A stretch of 40,194 nucleotides of DNA from an uncultured Lentibacter sp. (GCF_937123735.1 NZ_CAKZKL010000044.1:1-40194); one strand, 5' to 3'. Numbered from the stretch's first letter, positions 32,272 to 40,194 are shown. Notes: generated by a model from the sequence alone, not told the origin. A program made the numbers and translations.

Positions 32272-33444
32272 ATGAAAAAAGTCGTGATCTCAGGTGCCGC
32301 GCGCACGCCCATGGGCGGTTTCCAAGGCGTGTTCAACGGCGTGCCAGCCGCCACGCTTGGCGGGGCTGCCATTCGTGCCGCGCTTGAAAATGCCGGTACA
32401 GGCACGGTCGATGAGCTGCTCATGGGCTGCGTTCTGCCCGCAGGCCAGGGCCAGGCCCCGGCGCGCCAGGCCGGATTTGCGGCTGGCCTTGGAGAGGATG
32501 TTCCCGCAACGACGGTCAACAAAATGTGCGGCTCCGGTATGAAAACCACGATGATGGGCTATGACCAAATCGCTCTGGGCCACACCGGCAAGATGATCAC
32601 CGGCGGCATGGAATCCATGTCAAATGCGCCCTACCTGCTGGAAAAAATGCGCGGCGGCGCGCGCATCGGCCACCAGAAGGTGCTCGATCACATGTTCCTC
32701 GATGGCCTGGAAGACGCCTACGACAAAGGCCGCCTCATGGGCACATTCGCCGAAGATTGCGCCGAGAAATACCAGTTCACCCGCGAAGCGCAGGATGACT
32801 ACGCCATCGGCTCGCTCAACGGCGCCCTTGAGGCGATCCGCTCAGGCGCATTTGATGGCGAGGTCGCCCCCGTCACGCTCACAAGCCGCAAAGGCGAGGT
32901 GGTCGTCTCCGAAGACGAACAGCCCGCCAAAGCGCGCCCGGAAAAAATTCCGACCCTCAAACCCGCCTTCCGCGAGGGCGGCACCGTCACCGCCGCCAAT
33001 GCCTCGTCTATTTCCGATGGTGCCGCCGCGCTCGTGCTTGCCTCTGAGGAGGTTGCAAAGGCGGAGGGGCTCACAGTGCGCGCCGAAATCCGCGGCCACG
33101 CAAGCCATGCCCAGGCCCCCGGCTGGTTTTCCACAGCCCCGATCCCGGCGGCCCGAAAGCTGCTCGCAAACATCGGTTGGAGCATAGACGATGTGGACCT
33201 CTGGGAAGTCAACGAGGCCTTCGCGGTTGTCCCCATGGCCTTCATGCACGAATTGGGAATTGCCCGTGACAAGATCAACGTCAACGGCGGCGCCTGCGCC
33301 CTCGGCCACCCGATCGGCGCCTCCGGCACACGCATCATCGTGACCCTTCTCAACGCCTTGGAAAAGCGCGGCCTCAAGCGCGGCATCGCCGCCATCTGCA
33401 TCGGTGGCGGCGAAGGCACCGCCATCGCAATCGAACGCGTCTGA
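32272..33444 (+). CDS. Acetyl-CoA C-acyltransferase (thiolase)
   Basis: A 390-residue thiolase. The acyl-accepting Cys86 lies in VNKMCGSGMKT, the His346 in NGGACALGHPIGASG and the general base Cys376 in AICIGGGEGTA. These enzymes join two acetyl-CoA into acetoacetyl-CoA or split 3-ketoacyl-CoA. The short length and the sequence suggest the acetoacetyl-CoA/PhaA-like biosynthetic class, but no phaB or beta-oxidation gene is next to it. A strong GGAGG ribosome site precedes the ATG. It is likely monocistronic, followed by a palindromic repeat. Confidence 0.94.
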   Translation: MKKVVISGAARTPMGGFQGVFNGVPAATLGGAAIRAALENAGTGTVDELLMGCVLPAGQGQAPARQAGFAAGLGEDVPATTVNKMCGSGMKTTMMGYDQIALGHTGKMITGGMESMSNAPYLLEKMRGGARIGHQKVLDHMFLDGLEDAYDKGRLMGTFAEDCAEKYQFTREAQDDYAIGSLNGALEAIRSGAFDGEVAPVTLTSRKGEVVVSEDEQPAKARPEKIPTLKPAFREGGTVTAANASSISDGAAALVLASEEVAKAEGLTVRAEIRGHASHAQAPGWFSTAPIPAARKLLANIGWSIDDVDLWEVNEAFAVVPMAFMHELGIARDKINVNGGACALGHPIGASGTRIIVTLLNALEKRGLKRGIAAICIGGGEGTAIAIERV

Positions 33445-33446
33445 TC

Positions 33447-33490
33447 TTCTTCTGGTCACAAATACCTCGGGGTCTGGGGCATCGCCCCAG
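33447..33490. repeat. Intergenic repeat, copy E (one hairpin only)
   Basis: The lead box TTCTTCTGGTCACAAATACC is followed by CTGGGGC-ATC-GCCCCAG at 33474-33490. The second (GGATT) hairpin is missing. It lies 3 bases beyond the thiolase stop. Confidence 0.75.
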
Positions 33491-33516
33491 TCCTGCCCCC
33501 TCACGAAGGCACAGCC

Positions 33517-33969
33517 ATGCGCGTTGACTACACCACACTCGCCAAGACCATCCGCAGCCTCACCGAGGGCGAAACCGACGAGATCGCGCTCATGGCCACA
33601 CTCGCCTGCGAAATCCACCATTCAGACGAGCGCTTTGACTGGACAGGCTTTTACCGCGTGACAGAGCCGGAGCTGCTCAAGATCGGCCCCTACCAAGGCG
33701 GCCACGGCTGTCTGACAATTCCGTTCTCCCGCGGCGTCTGCGGCGCGGCGGCACGCACCCGCGCGGTGCAGCTGGTGGCGGATGTCGACAGCTTCCCCGG
33801 CCATATCGCCTGTGCTTCCAGCACCCGCTCCGAGCTTGTCCTGCCGGTGTTCAACGCCGCCGGTGAAGTGATCGCCGTGCTGGATATCGACAGTGACCAG
33901 CCTGCGGCCTTTACTCAGGCAGATGCGGATGCGCTAGAGAGCATCCTTGCCGAGGTCTTTGCGCGCTGA
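33517..33969 (+). CDS. msrC: Free methionine-(R)-sulfoxide reductase (GAF domain)
   Basis: A 150-residue GAF-domain protein. The three Cys at 65, 75 and 99 (GHGCLTIPFSRGVCGAAA and GHIACAS) have the same spacing, 10 and 24, as Cys84, Cys94 and Cys118 of the E. coli fRMsr. It repairs free L-methionine-(R)-sulfoxide in the cytoplasm using thioredoxin. The signature DWTGFYRV and the end VIAVLDIDSDQPAAFTQ also fit. No strong ribosome site is seen before the ATG at 33517 (ACGAAGG is the nearest purine run). Probably an independent oxidative-damage gene. Confidence 0.93.
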   Translation: MRVDYTTLAKTIRSLTEGETDEIALMATLACEIHHSDERFDWTGFYRVTEPELLKIGPYQGGHGCLTIPFSRGVCGAAARTRAVQLVADVDSFPGHIACASSTRSELVLPVFNAAGEVIAVLDIDSDQPAAFTQADADALESILAEVFAR

Positions 33970-33980
33970 GAGGGTTTCGA

Positions 33981-34027
33981 ATTGCACTTCGTGCAATCCG
34001 ATCCGTTGAGGGGGCCAGCCCCCTCAA
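33981..34027. repeat. Double-hairpin intergenic repeat, copy F (inverted)
   Basis: In reverse order, ATTGCAC-TTC-GTGCAAT lies at 33981-33997 and TTGAGGGGGC-CA-GCCCCCTCAA at 34006-34027. The flanks TTTCGA and ATCCGATC match the flanks of the other copies read backwards. It follows the msrC stop by 12 bases. Confidence 0.78.
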
Positions 34028-34120
34028 ACTCCCCCGAGCAGGTTGCGAAGTAAACGCGATGACCGATAGAGCGCACTTGCTGCGCGGAATCAGTGGGATA
34101 TTTGGAGCAATAAGAAAGAG

Positions 34121-34187
34121 CGTGAAAAAACGCTTTGAAATTTCATGCACCTGAGGCATCGTGAAAAAAGAACGTCAGTTTTCACGA
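34121..34187. promoter_or_regulatory. Probable operator of the XRE-cupin regulator
   Basis: TCGTGAAAA (34159-34167) and TTTTCACGA (34179-34187) form a perfect nine-base inverted repeat with an 11-base spacer, ending seven bases before the regulator start. A further CGTGAAAA lies at 34121-34128. Autoregulation and control of the following LysE-oxidoreductase genes is a natural inference. Confidence 0.55.
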
Positions 34188-34194
34188 GATTCGG

Positions 34195-34764
34195 ATGAAC
34201 CAGACAGCCCATGCCGCACAAACGCTCGGAGCCGATTTGCGCGCGCTGCGAAAGGCGCGCGGGCTGACATTGAGCGACCTGGCCGAGACGCTTGGCCGCT
34301 CGGTGGGCTGGCTCAGTCAGGTCGAGCGTGATCTTTCCGAACCCTCCATCAGCGATCTGCGGCATATGGCCAAGGTGCTTGGTGTTTCTGTCTCCATGCT
34401 GTTCAGCCACGCACCCGCGCTTGCAAGCGAGGCCGGATATGTCGTGCGCAAGGGCGCGCGCCGGCCTATTGGCTCAGGTGAGGCGGGGCTTGTCGAAGAG
34501 CTGCTCTCTCCCGATCTGACCGATGATTTCGAGATGGTGCACTCTACCTTTGCGCCCCGTTCGCGCATCGGCGAGCCTGTAACGCGCCCCACACAGGAAG
34601 TCGGCTATCTGATCTCTGGCAAGCTTGACCTCGTCATCAGCGGCGCGCGCTTCACCATCCATCCGGGGGACAGCTTTCGCATCCGCGGCGAGCCCTTTGA
34701 ATGGATCAATCCCTATGATGTCCCTGCAATCGTGATCTGGGTCATCGCCCCACCGGTGTATTGA
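34195..34764 (+). CDS. XRE-family regulator with C-terminal cupin
   Basis: A 189-residue transcription factor. Residues about 12-66 are a lambda-repressor-like helix-turn-helix (LRALRKARGLTLSDLAETLGRSVGWLSQVERDLSEPSISDLRHMAKVL), and about 110-185 a cupin (VGYLISGKLDLVISGARFTIHPGDSFRIRGEPFEWIN), which should sense a small molecule. This layout is shared by PuuR-type regulators of amine or amino-acid catabolism. Its start lies behind an inverted repeat that is probably its own operator, and its stop is two bases before the first LysE gene. It is the likely regulator of the whole cluster to the right end. Confidence 0.93.
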   Translation: MNQTAHAAQTLGADLRALRKARGLTLSDLAETLGRSVGWLSQVERDLSEPSISDLRHMAKVLGVSVSMLFSHAPALASEAGYVVRKGARRPIGSGEAGLVEELLSPDLTDDFEMVHSTFAPRSRIGEPVTRPTQEVGYLISGKLDLVISGARFTIHPGDSFRIRGEPFEWINPYDVPAIVIWVIAPPVY

Positions 34765-34766
34765 CC

Positions 34767-35381
34767 ATGAGTTTCGAGGCCTGGACCATCTTCGCACTCT
34801 TCTGGCTGGTGTTTGTCACCACTCCGGGGCCGAATGCGGTCAACTGCATCCAGTCTGGCATGGCGCTTGGCTTTCTGCGCGCCCTGCCCGCCGTCGCAGC
34901 GATCCTCTGTCAGGCCTCGCTCTTTCTCACGCTCTCGGCCTTCGGCATCACAGCCCTGCTCGCCGCCTCGCCTGCGACCTTTCTGGTGCTCAAATATGCT
35001 GGCGCGGGTTTTCTTGTCTATCTCGGCCTACGGGCCGTTCTCTTTGCGCGGCGGCCCATCAGGGCCGACAAGCACCGGGGGCACGCGCTCTTTCTGCGCG
35101 CTTTTCTCATTGCCACGATCAACCCCAAGTCCGTGGCGGGCTACTTTGCTGCCTTCAGCCAGTTTGTTGATCTATCCACACCCATCGCCACGCAAATGTG
35201 GGTCATTGTCCCCACAGCCCTCACCCTCACAACGCTCAGCTATTGCACCTACACCGCCCTTGGGGCCGGGCTTGGCAAACTCGCGCTTGGCGTGGTCTTC
35301 AACGCATGGTTCCGCCGCTTCATGGGCCTCTGCTTCATAGCCTACGGCCTCGCGCTGGGCGCGACATCAGGGAGGGCTTGA
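34767..35381 (+). CDS. LysE-family exporter, first copy
   Basis: A 204-residue inner-membrane protein with about six hydrophobic helices. The early TTPGPNAVNCIQSGMALGFLRALP carries the LysE/RhtB signature PGPN at the end of helix 1, and FLIATINPKSVAGYFAAFSQF is the conserved second part. Members export amino acids or related solutes. The ATG at 34767 is taken; a TTG two codons earlier overlaps the preceding stop. It lies two bases after the regulator and four before the second exporter, so the three are surely one message. Export may relieve a build-up of amino acid made by the downstream oxidoreductases. Confidence 0.88.
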   Translation: MSFEAWTIFALFWLVFVTTPGPNAVNCIQSGMALGFLRALPAVAAILCQASLFLTLSAFGITALLAASPATFLVLKYAGAGFLVYLGLRAVLFARRPIRADKHRGHALFLRAFLIATINPKSVAGYFAAFSQFVDLSTPIATQMWVIVPTALTLTTLSYCTYTALGAGLGKLALGVVFNAWFRRFMGLCFIAYGLALGATSGRA

Positions 35382-35384
35382 GCC

Positions 35385-36008
35385 ATGTTAGAGACACTTC
35401 TCTCCATGGACATCGCCCTGATCCTTGCCTTCACGAGCGCGGGCATCCTGCTCAACATCACCCCCGGTACCGATGTGGCCTTCTCCATGGCCTCAGGCAT
35501 CTCCGGCGGCCCTCGCGCGGGCGTGGCGGCGGCGCTTGGTATCACCCTCGGGGGCCTCACCCACATGATGCTGGCCGTCCTCGGCATTTCGGCCGCACTC
35601 TTGGCCATTCCCCATGCCTATGATGCCATCCGCTATATCGGCGCAGCCTATCTCTTCTGGCTCGCCGTCAAAACATGGCGCGCGCCACCCGAGCTTGCCA
35701 AAGCGCGCGGCGCAACCCGGATCTTCTCCGCCCTCAAACGGGGCTACCTGACAAACCTGCTCAACCCCAAGGTGGCGCTTTTCGTGATTGCCTTCCTGCC
35801 CCAGTTCACCCGCCCCGAAGCAGGGCCGATCTGGCAGCAAATCCTTTTCCTCGGCCTCATCTTCAACGCCACTGGCATGATCATCAACAGCACCTACGGC
35901 ATCGCCGCAGGCTATGCCGGCCACCGCATCATCCGCATGGGCGGCACGCTCAACAAAATCACATCCATCGTCTTCGGCGGCCTCGCGGCCCGCCTCATCT
36001 GGGAGTAA
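35385..36008 (+). CDS. LysE-family exporter, second copy
   Basis: A 207-residue membrane protein of the same family as its neighbour, with the modified signature NITPGTDVAFSMASGISGGPRAGVAAALGITLGG and later FLPQF, and NPKVALFVIAF. The Asp in place of the Asn of PGPN is seen in some subgroups. It follows the first copy by three bases, and the next gene starts five bases after its stop. Two different exporters next to each other could form a pair or serve separate products; homology alone does not tell. Confidence 0.88.
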   Translation: MLETLLSMDIALILAFTSAGILLNITPGTDVAFSMASGISGGPRAGVAAALGITLGGLTHMMLAVLGISAALLAIPHAYDAIRYIGAAYLFWLAVKTWRAPPELAKARGATRIFSALKRGYLTNLLNPKVALFVIAFLPQFTRPEAGPIWQQILFLGLIFNATGMIINSTYGIAAGYAGHRIIRMGGTLNKITSIVFGGLAARLIWE

Positions 36009-36013
36009 ACACC

Positions 36014-38464
36014 ATGTCCGATATTCCAAAGAAAGCCCGTGTGGTCATCATCGGCGGCGGCGTCGTCGGTGCCTCTGTGCTCTATCACCTCGGCCTCAAA
36101 GGCTGGACAGACTGCGTGCTGCTCGAAAAGAACGAGCTCACCGCCGGCAGCACATGGCATGCGGCAGGCAATGTGCCCACCTTCAGCACCTCTTGGTCGA
36201 TCATGAACATGCAGCGCTACTCCACAGAGCTCTATGCCCGCCTTGGCGCCGAGGTGGACTACCCGATGAACTATCACCAGTCAGGCTCCATCCGCCTCGC
36301 CCATACCAAAGAGCGGATGCAGGAATTTGCCCGCGCCGCCTCCATGGGCCGCTATCAGGGAATCAAGATGGAAATCTGGACCCCCGAGCAAGCCAAAGAG
36401 CGCTACCCCTTTCTTGAAACCCACGATCTCGCCGGCGTGCTCTATGACCCGACAGACGGTGATATCGACCCCGCCCAGCTCACACAGGCGCTGGCCAAAG
36501 GCGCGCGCGACATGGGCCAGAAGATCCTCCGCTTCACCCCTGCCACGGGCGTCACCCAACAGGCTGACAAAAGCTGGATCGTGCACACCGAGAAAGGCGA
36601 TATCGCAGCCGACTATGTGGTCAACGCCGCAGGCTACTACGCCCAGCGCGTCGGCGAGTGGTTCAAGCCCTACGGCGGGCGCACCGTGCCGATGATGGTG
36701 ATGGAGCACCAATATCTGCTCACCGAGCAGATCCCTGAGATCGAGGCTTGGTCAAAGGAACACGGCGGCAAGCTGCCGCTCATCCGCGATGTCGATGTCT
36801 CCTATTACCTGCGTCAGGAAAAAGGCGGCTACAACCTTGGCCCCTACGAGCCCAATTGCAAGGCGCATTGGGTAGACCCGAGCGACCCGATGCCCGAGGA
36901 TTTCTCCTTCCAGCTCTGGCAGGAAGACATCGACCGCATCGAAGACATCGTCACAGACGCTATGGAGCGCGTCCCGCTCATGGCCACCTCGGGCATCTCC
37001 AGTGTCATCAACGGCCCCATCCCCTACGCCCCCGATGGCCTGCCGCTCATCGGCCCCATGCCGGGCGTGGAAAACGCCTTCGAGGCCTGCGTCTTTACCT
37101 TCGGCATCGCCCAGGGCGGCGGCGCTGGCAAGGTCATGGCCGAATGGATCGTCGATGGCGCAACCGAATGGGATATGTGGGCCGTCGATCCGCGCCGCTA
37201 CACCGACTACACCGATCAGGAGTATTGCAACCTCAAAGGCATGGAAGTCTACGGCAACGAATACGCCATGCACTTCCCGTGGCATCGCTGGCCCGCCGCC
37301 CCCGACCGCAAGCTTTCCCCCGTGCATGACCGCGTCAAGGCGCTGGGCGGCCAGATGGGCGATTACAACGGCTGGGAGCGCGCCAACTGGTTCGCACAGG
37401 AGGGCGACGACACCTCCGAAGAAGCCACCCACACATGGAACCGCTCCGGCCCGTGGGAGCAGCGCATCCGCGAAGAATGCGAGGCCGTGCGCGACGCGGT
37501 GGGCGTGCTCGACCTTCCCGGTTTCTCGCGGTTCAACCTCTCGGGCGCGGGCGCGGCCGAATACCTGCGCGGCCAGGTGACAGGCGCACTCCCCAAGATC
37601 GGCCGCATGAACCTTGTCTATTTCGCCGACAATCGGGGGCGCATTCTCACCGAGATGTCCTGCATCCGCCATGAGGAAGACAGCTTCACCCTGATCACAG
37701 CCGCAACAGCACAGTGGCATGACTTCGAGCTTCTCAAGCGCCGCCTCCCCGAGGGCCTCAGCCTGACGGATCACAGCAAGGACTACGACACGCTCATCGT
37801 CACAGGCCCCAAGGCGCGCACGCTCTTTGAAGCAGTCGGCACAGAGGCCGATCTCTCCCTGCCATGGCTCAGCCACCAACCCGCCACTGTCGCTGGCCAG
37901 CCCTGCGCATTGGCGCGGGTGTCCTTCGCGGGCGAGCTGGGCTGGGAGGTCCACGCCGCCAATGCGCAGATGCCCGCAATCTTTGATGCCATCCTCGCCG
38001 CTGGGGCCAAACCCTTCGGCATGTGGGCGCTCAACTCCCTGCGCCTCGAAAAAGGCTACCGCGCGTGGAAGGGCGATCTTTCGACAGATTACTCCCTCTT
38101 CGAGGGCGGCCTTGAGCGCTTCGTAAAGCTCGACAAGCCGCAGGACTTCCCCGGCAAAGCCGCGCTCATGGCCGAAAAGCAGCAAGGCAGCCAAAAGCGC
38201 TTTGTCACCCTCACGGTTGAGGCCGGCGAGGCCGATGCGCCCTATATGTCCTGCCTCTATTCGGGCGGCGAAATTGTGGGGGAAACCACCTCCGGTGGCT
38301 GGGGCTACCGCATCGGCAAATCTATCGCCTTGGGCATGATCAGAGCCGATCTGGCCGTGCCGGGCACAGAGCTTGAGGTTGAAATCTACGGCGCGCGCGT
38401 CAAGGCTGTGGTGCAAGAAAACGCTCCCCTTTGGGACGCCAGCAACGAAAGACTGCGCGCATGA
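36014..38464 (+). CDS. Dimethylglycine/sarcosine dehydrogenase-like FAD-GcvT fusion, first copy
   Basis: An 816-residue oxidoreductase. The N-terminus has the FAD Rossmann motif VVIIGGGVVGAS and GSTWHAAGN, where His49 is the residue covalently bound to FAD in dimethylglycine and sarcosine dehydrogenases. The second half, from about 420, is a GcvT-type folate domain (CEAVRDAVGVLDLPGFSRFNLSG, then FAGELGWEVHA, LRLEKGYRAWKGDLSTDYS). Such enzymes demethylate a methylated glycine and pass the one-carbon unit to tetrahydrofolate. A long in-frame extension upstream overlaps the exporter and is not real. The stop overlaps the methyltransferase start by four bases. The exact substrate is unknown. Confidence 0.9.
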   Translation: MSDIPKKARVVIIGGGVVGASVLYHLGLKGWTDCVLLEKNELTAGSTWHAAGNVPTFSTSWSIMNMQRYSTELYARLGAEVDYPMNYHQSGSIRLAHTKERMQEFARAASMGRYQGIKMEIWTPEQAKERYPFLETHDLAGVLYDPTDGDIDPAQLTQALAKGARDMGQKILRFTPATGVTQQADKSWIVHTEKGDIAADYVVNAAGYYAQRVGEWFKPYGGRTVPMMVMEHQYLLTEQIPEIEAWSKEHGGKLPLIRDVDVSYYLRQEKGGYNLGPYEPNCKAHWVDPSDPMPEDFSFQLWQEDIDRIEDIVTDAMERVPLMATSGISSVINGPIPYAPDGLPLIGPMPGVENAFEACVFTFGIAQGGGAGKVMAEWIVDGATEWDMWAVDPRRYTDYTDQEYCNLKGMEVYGNEYAMHFPWHRWPAAPDRKLSPVHDRVKALGGQMGDYNGWERANWFAQEGDDTSEEATHTWNRSGPWEQRIREECEAVRDAVGVLDLPGFSRFNLSGAGAAEYLRGQVTGALPKIGRMNLVYFADNRGRILTEMSCIRHEEDSFTLITAATAQWHDFELLKRRLPEGLSLTDHSKDYDTLIVTGPKARTLFEAVGTEADLSLPWLSHQPATVAGQPCALARVSFAGELGWEVHAANAQMPAIFDAILAAGAKPFGMWALNSLRLEKGYRAWKGDLSTDYSLFEGGLERFVKLDKPQDFPGKAALMAEKQQGSQKRFVTLTVEAGEADAPYMSCLYSGGEIVGETTSGGWGYRIGKSIALGMIRADLAVPGTELEVEIYGARVKAVVQENAPLWDASNERLRA

Positions 38465-39357
38465 GTGAAATCACCCTCCTCGACGGCTCCATAGGCCAAG
38501 AGATCGTCAAGCGCTCCGGCAGCCGCGCCACCCCGCTCTGGTCCACTGCCGTGATGATGGAGCAGCCCGAAGTCGTGCGCGCCGTGCATCTGGAGTATTT
38601 CAATGCAGGCGCAACCATCGCCACGGCAAACACCTACGCCGTGCATGTGGACCGCCTCGCGCGCGTCGGTCTTGAAGAGCAGCACAAAACCTTGCTCGAC
38701 ACGGCCATGGCCGAAGCCCTCGCCGCCCGTGCCGCACATGGTTCTGGCCGTATCGCCGTGGCCCTCGGCCCCCTCGGCGCAAGCTACCGGCCCGATCTCG
38801 CTCCGCCTCTGGAAGAGGCCCGCGCCGCCTTCGCCACAATCGTTGCGGCCTTATCTCCCCTCGCCGATCTCTTCATCATCGAGACGGTCTCTTCGCTCCA
38901 CGACGCCCGCGGTGCGCTCATGGGCTGCGCCGAAACAGACAAGCCTGTCTGGCTCTCGGTCACCGTCGATGATGACGACGGAACGAAGCTCCGCTCCGGA
39001 GAATCTGTCTCTGATCTTGCCCAAATCCTGCAAGAGTTTGCCCCCGCCGCCCTCCTCGTCAATTGCTCCCGCCCCGAAGCCATCTCTGCCGCGCTTGATC
39101 TCATCGCGCCCCTCGGCCTGCCCTTCGGCGCCTACGCCAACGGCTTCACCCGCATCTCCGAGGGCTTCCTCAAAGACGCCCCCACGGTCGACGCACTGGA
39201 GCAACGCCAGGATCTCGGCCCCGAGGCCTACGCAAAATTCGCCCTGCACTGGGTCGCCCAAGGCGCAACCATCGTGGGGGGCTGCTGCGAGGTCGGCCCC
39301 GGCCACATCAAGGAACTCGCCACCCAACTCAAAGCCGCAGGTCACACAATCGTCTAA
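38461..39357 (+). CDS. Homocysteine S-methyltransferase family protein
   Basis: A 298-residue barrel enzyme. The zinc ligands expected in this family are visible as Cys202 (LLVNCSRPEA) and the pair Cys275-Cys276 (VGGCCEVGPGHI). Its relatives use betaine, S-methylmethionine or dimethylsulfonioacetate to methylate homocysteine. Its position between two dimethylglycine-dehydrogenase-type genes, overlapping the first by four bases, suggests a betaine- or related methyl donor whose product is then oxidised by the neighbours. The start begins directly at the family N-terminus (MSEITLLDGSIGQEI). Confidence 0.9.
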   Translation: MSEITLLDGSIGQEIVKRSGSRATPLWSTAVMMEQPEVVRAVHLEYFNAGATIATANTYAVHVDRLARVGLEEQHKTLLDTAMAEALAARAAHGSGRIAVALGPLGASYRPDLAPPLEEARAAFATIVAALSPLADLFIIETVSSLHDARGALMGCAETDKPVWLSVTVDDDDGTKLRSGESVSDLAQILQEFAPAALLVNCSRPEAISAALDLIAPLGLPFGAYANGFTRISEGFLKDAPTVDALEQRQDLGPEAYAKFALHWVAQGATIVGGCCEVGPGHIKELATQLKAAGHTIV

Positions 39358-39360
39358 CCC

Positions 39361-39406
39361 TTCTTCTGGTCAAAAATACCTCGGGGGTGCGGGGGCTGGC
39401 CCCCGC
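39361..39406. repeat. Intergenic repeat, copy G (one hairpin only)
   Basis: The lead box TTCTTCTGGTCAAAAATACC is followed by GCGGGGGC-TG-GCCCCCGC at 39389-39406. The second hairpin is absent. It lies within the oxidoreductase cluster, between the methyltransferase and the second oxidoreductase, where it may cut transcription. Confidence 0.75.
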
Positions 39407-39448
39407 CCGTCCGCCAAAAAGCGCCCAGCCATCCATGGAGTCACTTAC

Positions 39449-40194
39449 ATGCCCACTCTCCCCGCCAAAGCCCGCGTCGTCATCATAGGGGGCGGCATCG
39501 TCGGCTGCTCCGTTGCCTATCATCTCGCCAAACTCGGCTGGAAAGACGTGGTGCTGCTCGAGCGCAAGCAGCTCACCTCCGGCACAACATGGCACGCCGC
39601 CGGCCTCATCGCCCAGCTCCGCGCCACCGCCAATATGACCAAACTGGCGAAATACTCCCAAGAGCTCTACGGCAACCTCGAGGCCGAAACAGGCGTCGCC
39701 ACAGGCTTCAAACGTGTGGGGTCCATCACTGCCGCGCTCACCTCCGAGCGCCTCGAAGAGCTGCACCGCTCCGCCGCCATGGCCCGCGCCTTCGGTGTGG
39801 AGGTCGAAGAGATCAGCCCCAGCGAGATCAAGCGGCGCTACGAACACCTCAACATCGACGGCGTCACAGGCGGCGTCTACCTCCCGCTGGATGGTCAGGG
39901 CGATCCGGCCAACATCGCACTGGCGCTGGCCAAAGGCGCGCGCCAGAACGGCGCGCTCATTCAAGAGCGCGTGAAAGTCACGAATATTGCCAAACAAGGC
40001 CGCCGCGTCACCTCCGTGAGCTGGCAGGGCGAAGACGGCACTTCAGGTGAAATAGAGACTGATTTGATCGTCAACTGCGCCGGCATGTGGGGCCATGAGG
40101 TCGGCCGCATGGCGGGCGTCAACGTGCCGCTGCACGCCTGCGAGCACTTCTACATCGTCTCCGAGCCCATCGCTGGCCTCACCCAGCTCCCCGT
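39449..40194 (+). CDS. Dimethylglycine/sarcosine dehydrogenase-like oxidoreductase, second copy (cut by window end)
   Basis: The first 248 codons of a gene that runs past the window. GGAG precedes the ATG at 39449 by eight bases. The N-terminus ARVVIIGGGIVGCSVAYHL and SGTTWHAAGL, with His49 at the same place as in the first copy, make it a paralogue with covalent FAD. Further similarity: KRVGSITAALTSERLEELHR and LIVNCAGMWGHEVGRMAGVNVPLHACEHFYIV. The remainder, where a GcvT domain is expected, is not visible. It may act on the product or a close relative of the first enzyme's substrate. Confidence 0.9.
   Translation, partial: MPTLPAKARVVIIGGGIVGCSVAYHLAKLGWKDVVLLERKQLTSGTTWHAAGLIAQLRATANMTKLAKYSQELYGNLEAETGVATGFKRVGSITAALTSERLEELHRSAAMARAFGVEVEEISPSEIKRRYEHLNIDGVTGGVYLPLDGQGDPANIALALAKGARQNGALIQERVKVTNIAKQGRRVTSVSWQGEDGTSGEIETDLIVNCAGMWGHEVGRMAGVNVPLHACEHFYIVSEPIAGLTQLP

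Noticed and set aside
35675..36013. Long N-terminal extension of the first FAD-GcvT protein
   Set aside because: It overlaps the second LysE gene in another frame; the FAD motif begins just after the ATG at 36014.

Overview
The window looks like chromosomal DNA of a marine alphaproteobacterium of the Rhodobacteraceae (Roseobacter group). The basis is the GC-rich coding style, small porins that end in Phe, the DUF3576 lipoprotein / leuS / lptE / holA neighbourhood, the amidase / aminotransferase / ftsK / lolA block, a CenR-like response regulator, and dimethylglycine-dehydrogenase-type oxidoreductases fused to GcvT domains. Family assignments come from reading motifs; no database search was possible.

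Left part (1-9516): a porin (minus strand) diverges from a DUF3576 lipoprotein gene. A GT4-type glycosyltransferase (minus) and a 476-base gap come before leuS-lptE-holA, which overlap each other. The gap holds three consecutive hairpins on the minus strand. Two of them show CUCCUCCC in the loop and the third looks like a terminator, so this is a candidate CcsR/'cuckoo'-type sRNA. A glutathione transferase-like gene overlaps a VOC plus double-cupin gene, and an arginine tRNA (anticodon CCT) follows.

Middle part (9571-24193): a tyrosine recombinase sits head to head with a porin gene that has lost its promoter, start codon and first codons but is otherwise open to its normal C-terminus. Then come yggS and a BenE-type transporter, a possible 29-residue protein, an L,D-transpeptidase and a GTP cyclohydrolase II with a degenerate RibB-like N-terminus. 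A CenR-like regulator follows, and downstream of it a perfect FNR-type palindrome is followed by a short non-coding stretch ending in a strong terminator (a second sRNA candidate). Next are a VIT-family transporter, exonuclease III, a thioredoxin-TPR / LON-domain / Trm112 series, a UbiH-type hydroxylase, an amidase and an aminotransferase.

Right part (24206-40194): ftsK, lolA, a transglycosylase lipoprotein, hspQ, ggt with a rhodanese, a HATPase/STAS partner-switch pair, a thiolase and a free methionine sulfoxide reductase. The window ends in a probable catabolic cluster: an XRE-cupin regulator with an inverted repeat just before its start, two LysE-type exporters, two paralogous FAD/GcvT oxidoreductases and a homocysteine S-methyltransferase between them. 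This suggests use of methylated amines such as dimethylglycine or related betaines, with one-carbon transfer to folate or homocysteine.

Gaps between genes carry a recurring family of paired hairpins (seven copies) and two copies of a GTAG-headed REP-like palindrome. No CRISPR array, rRNA or complete prophage was seen.
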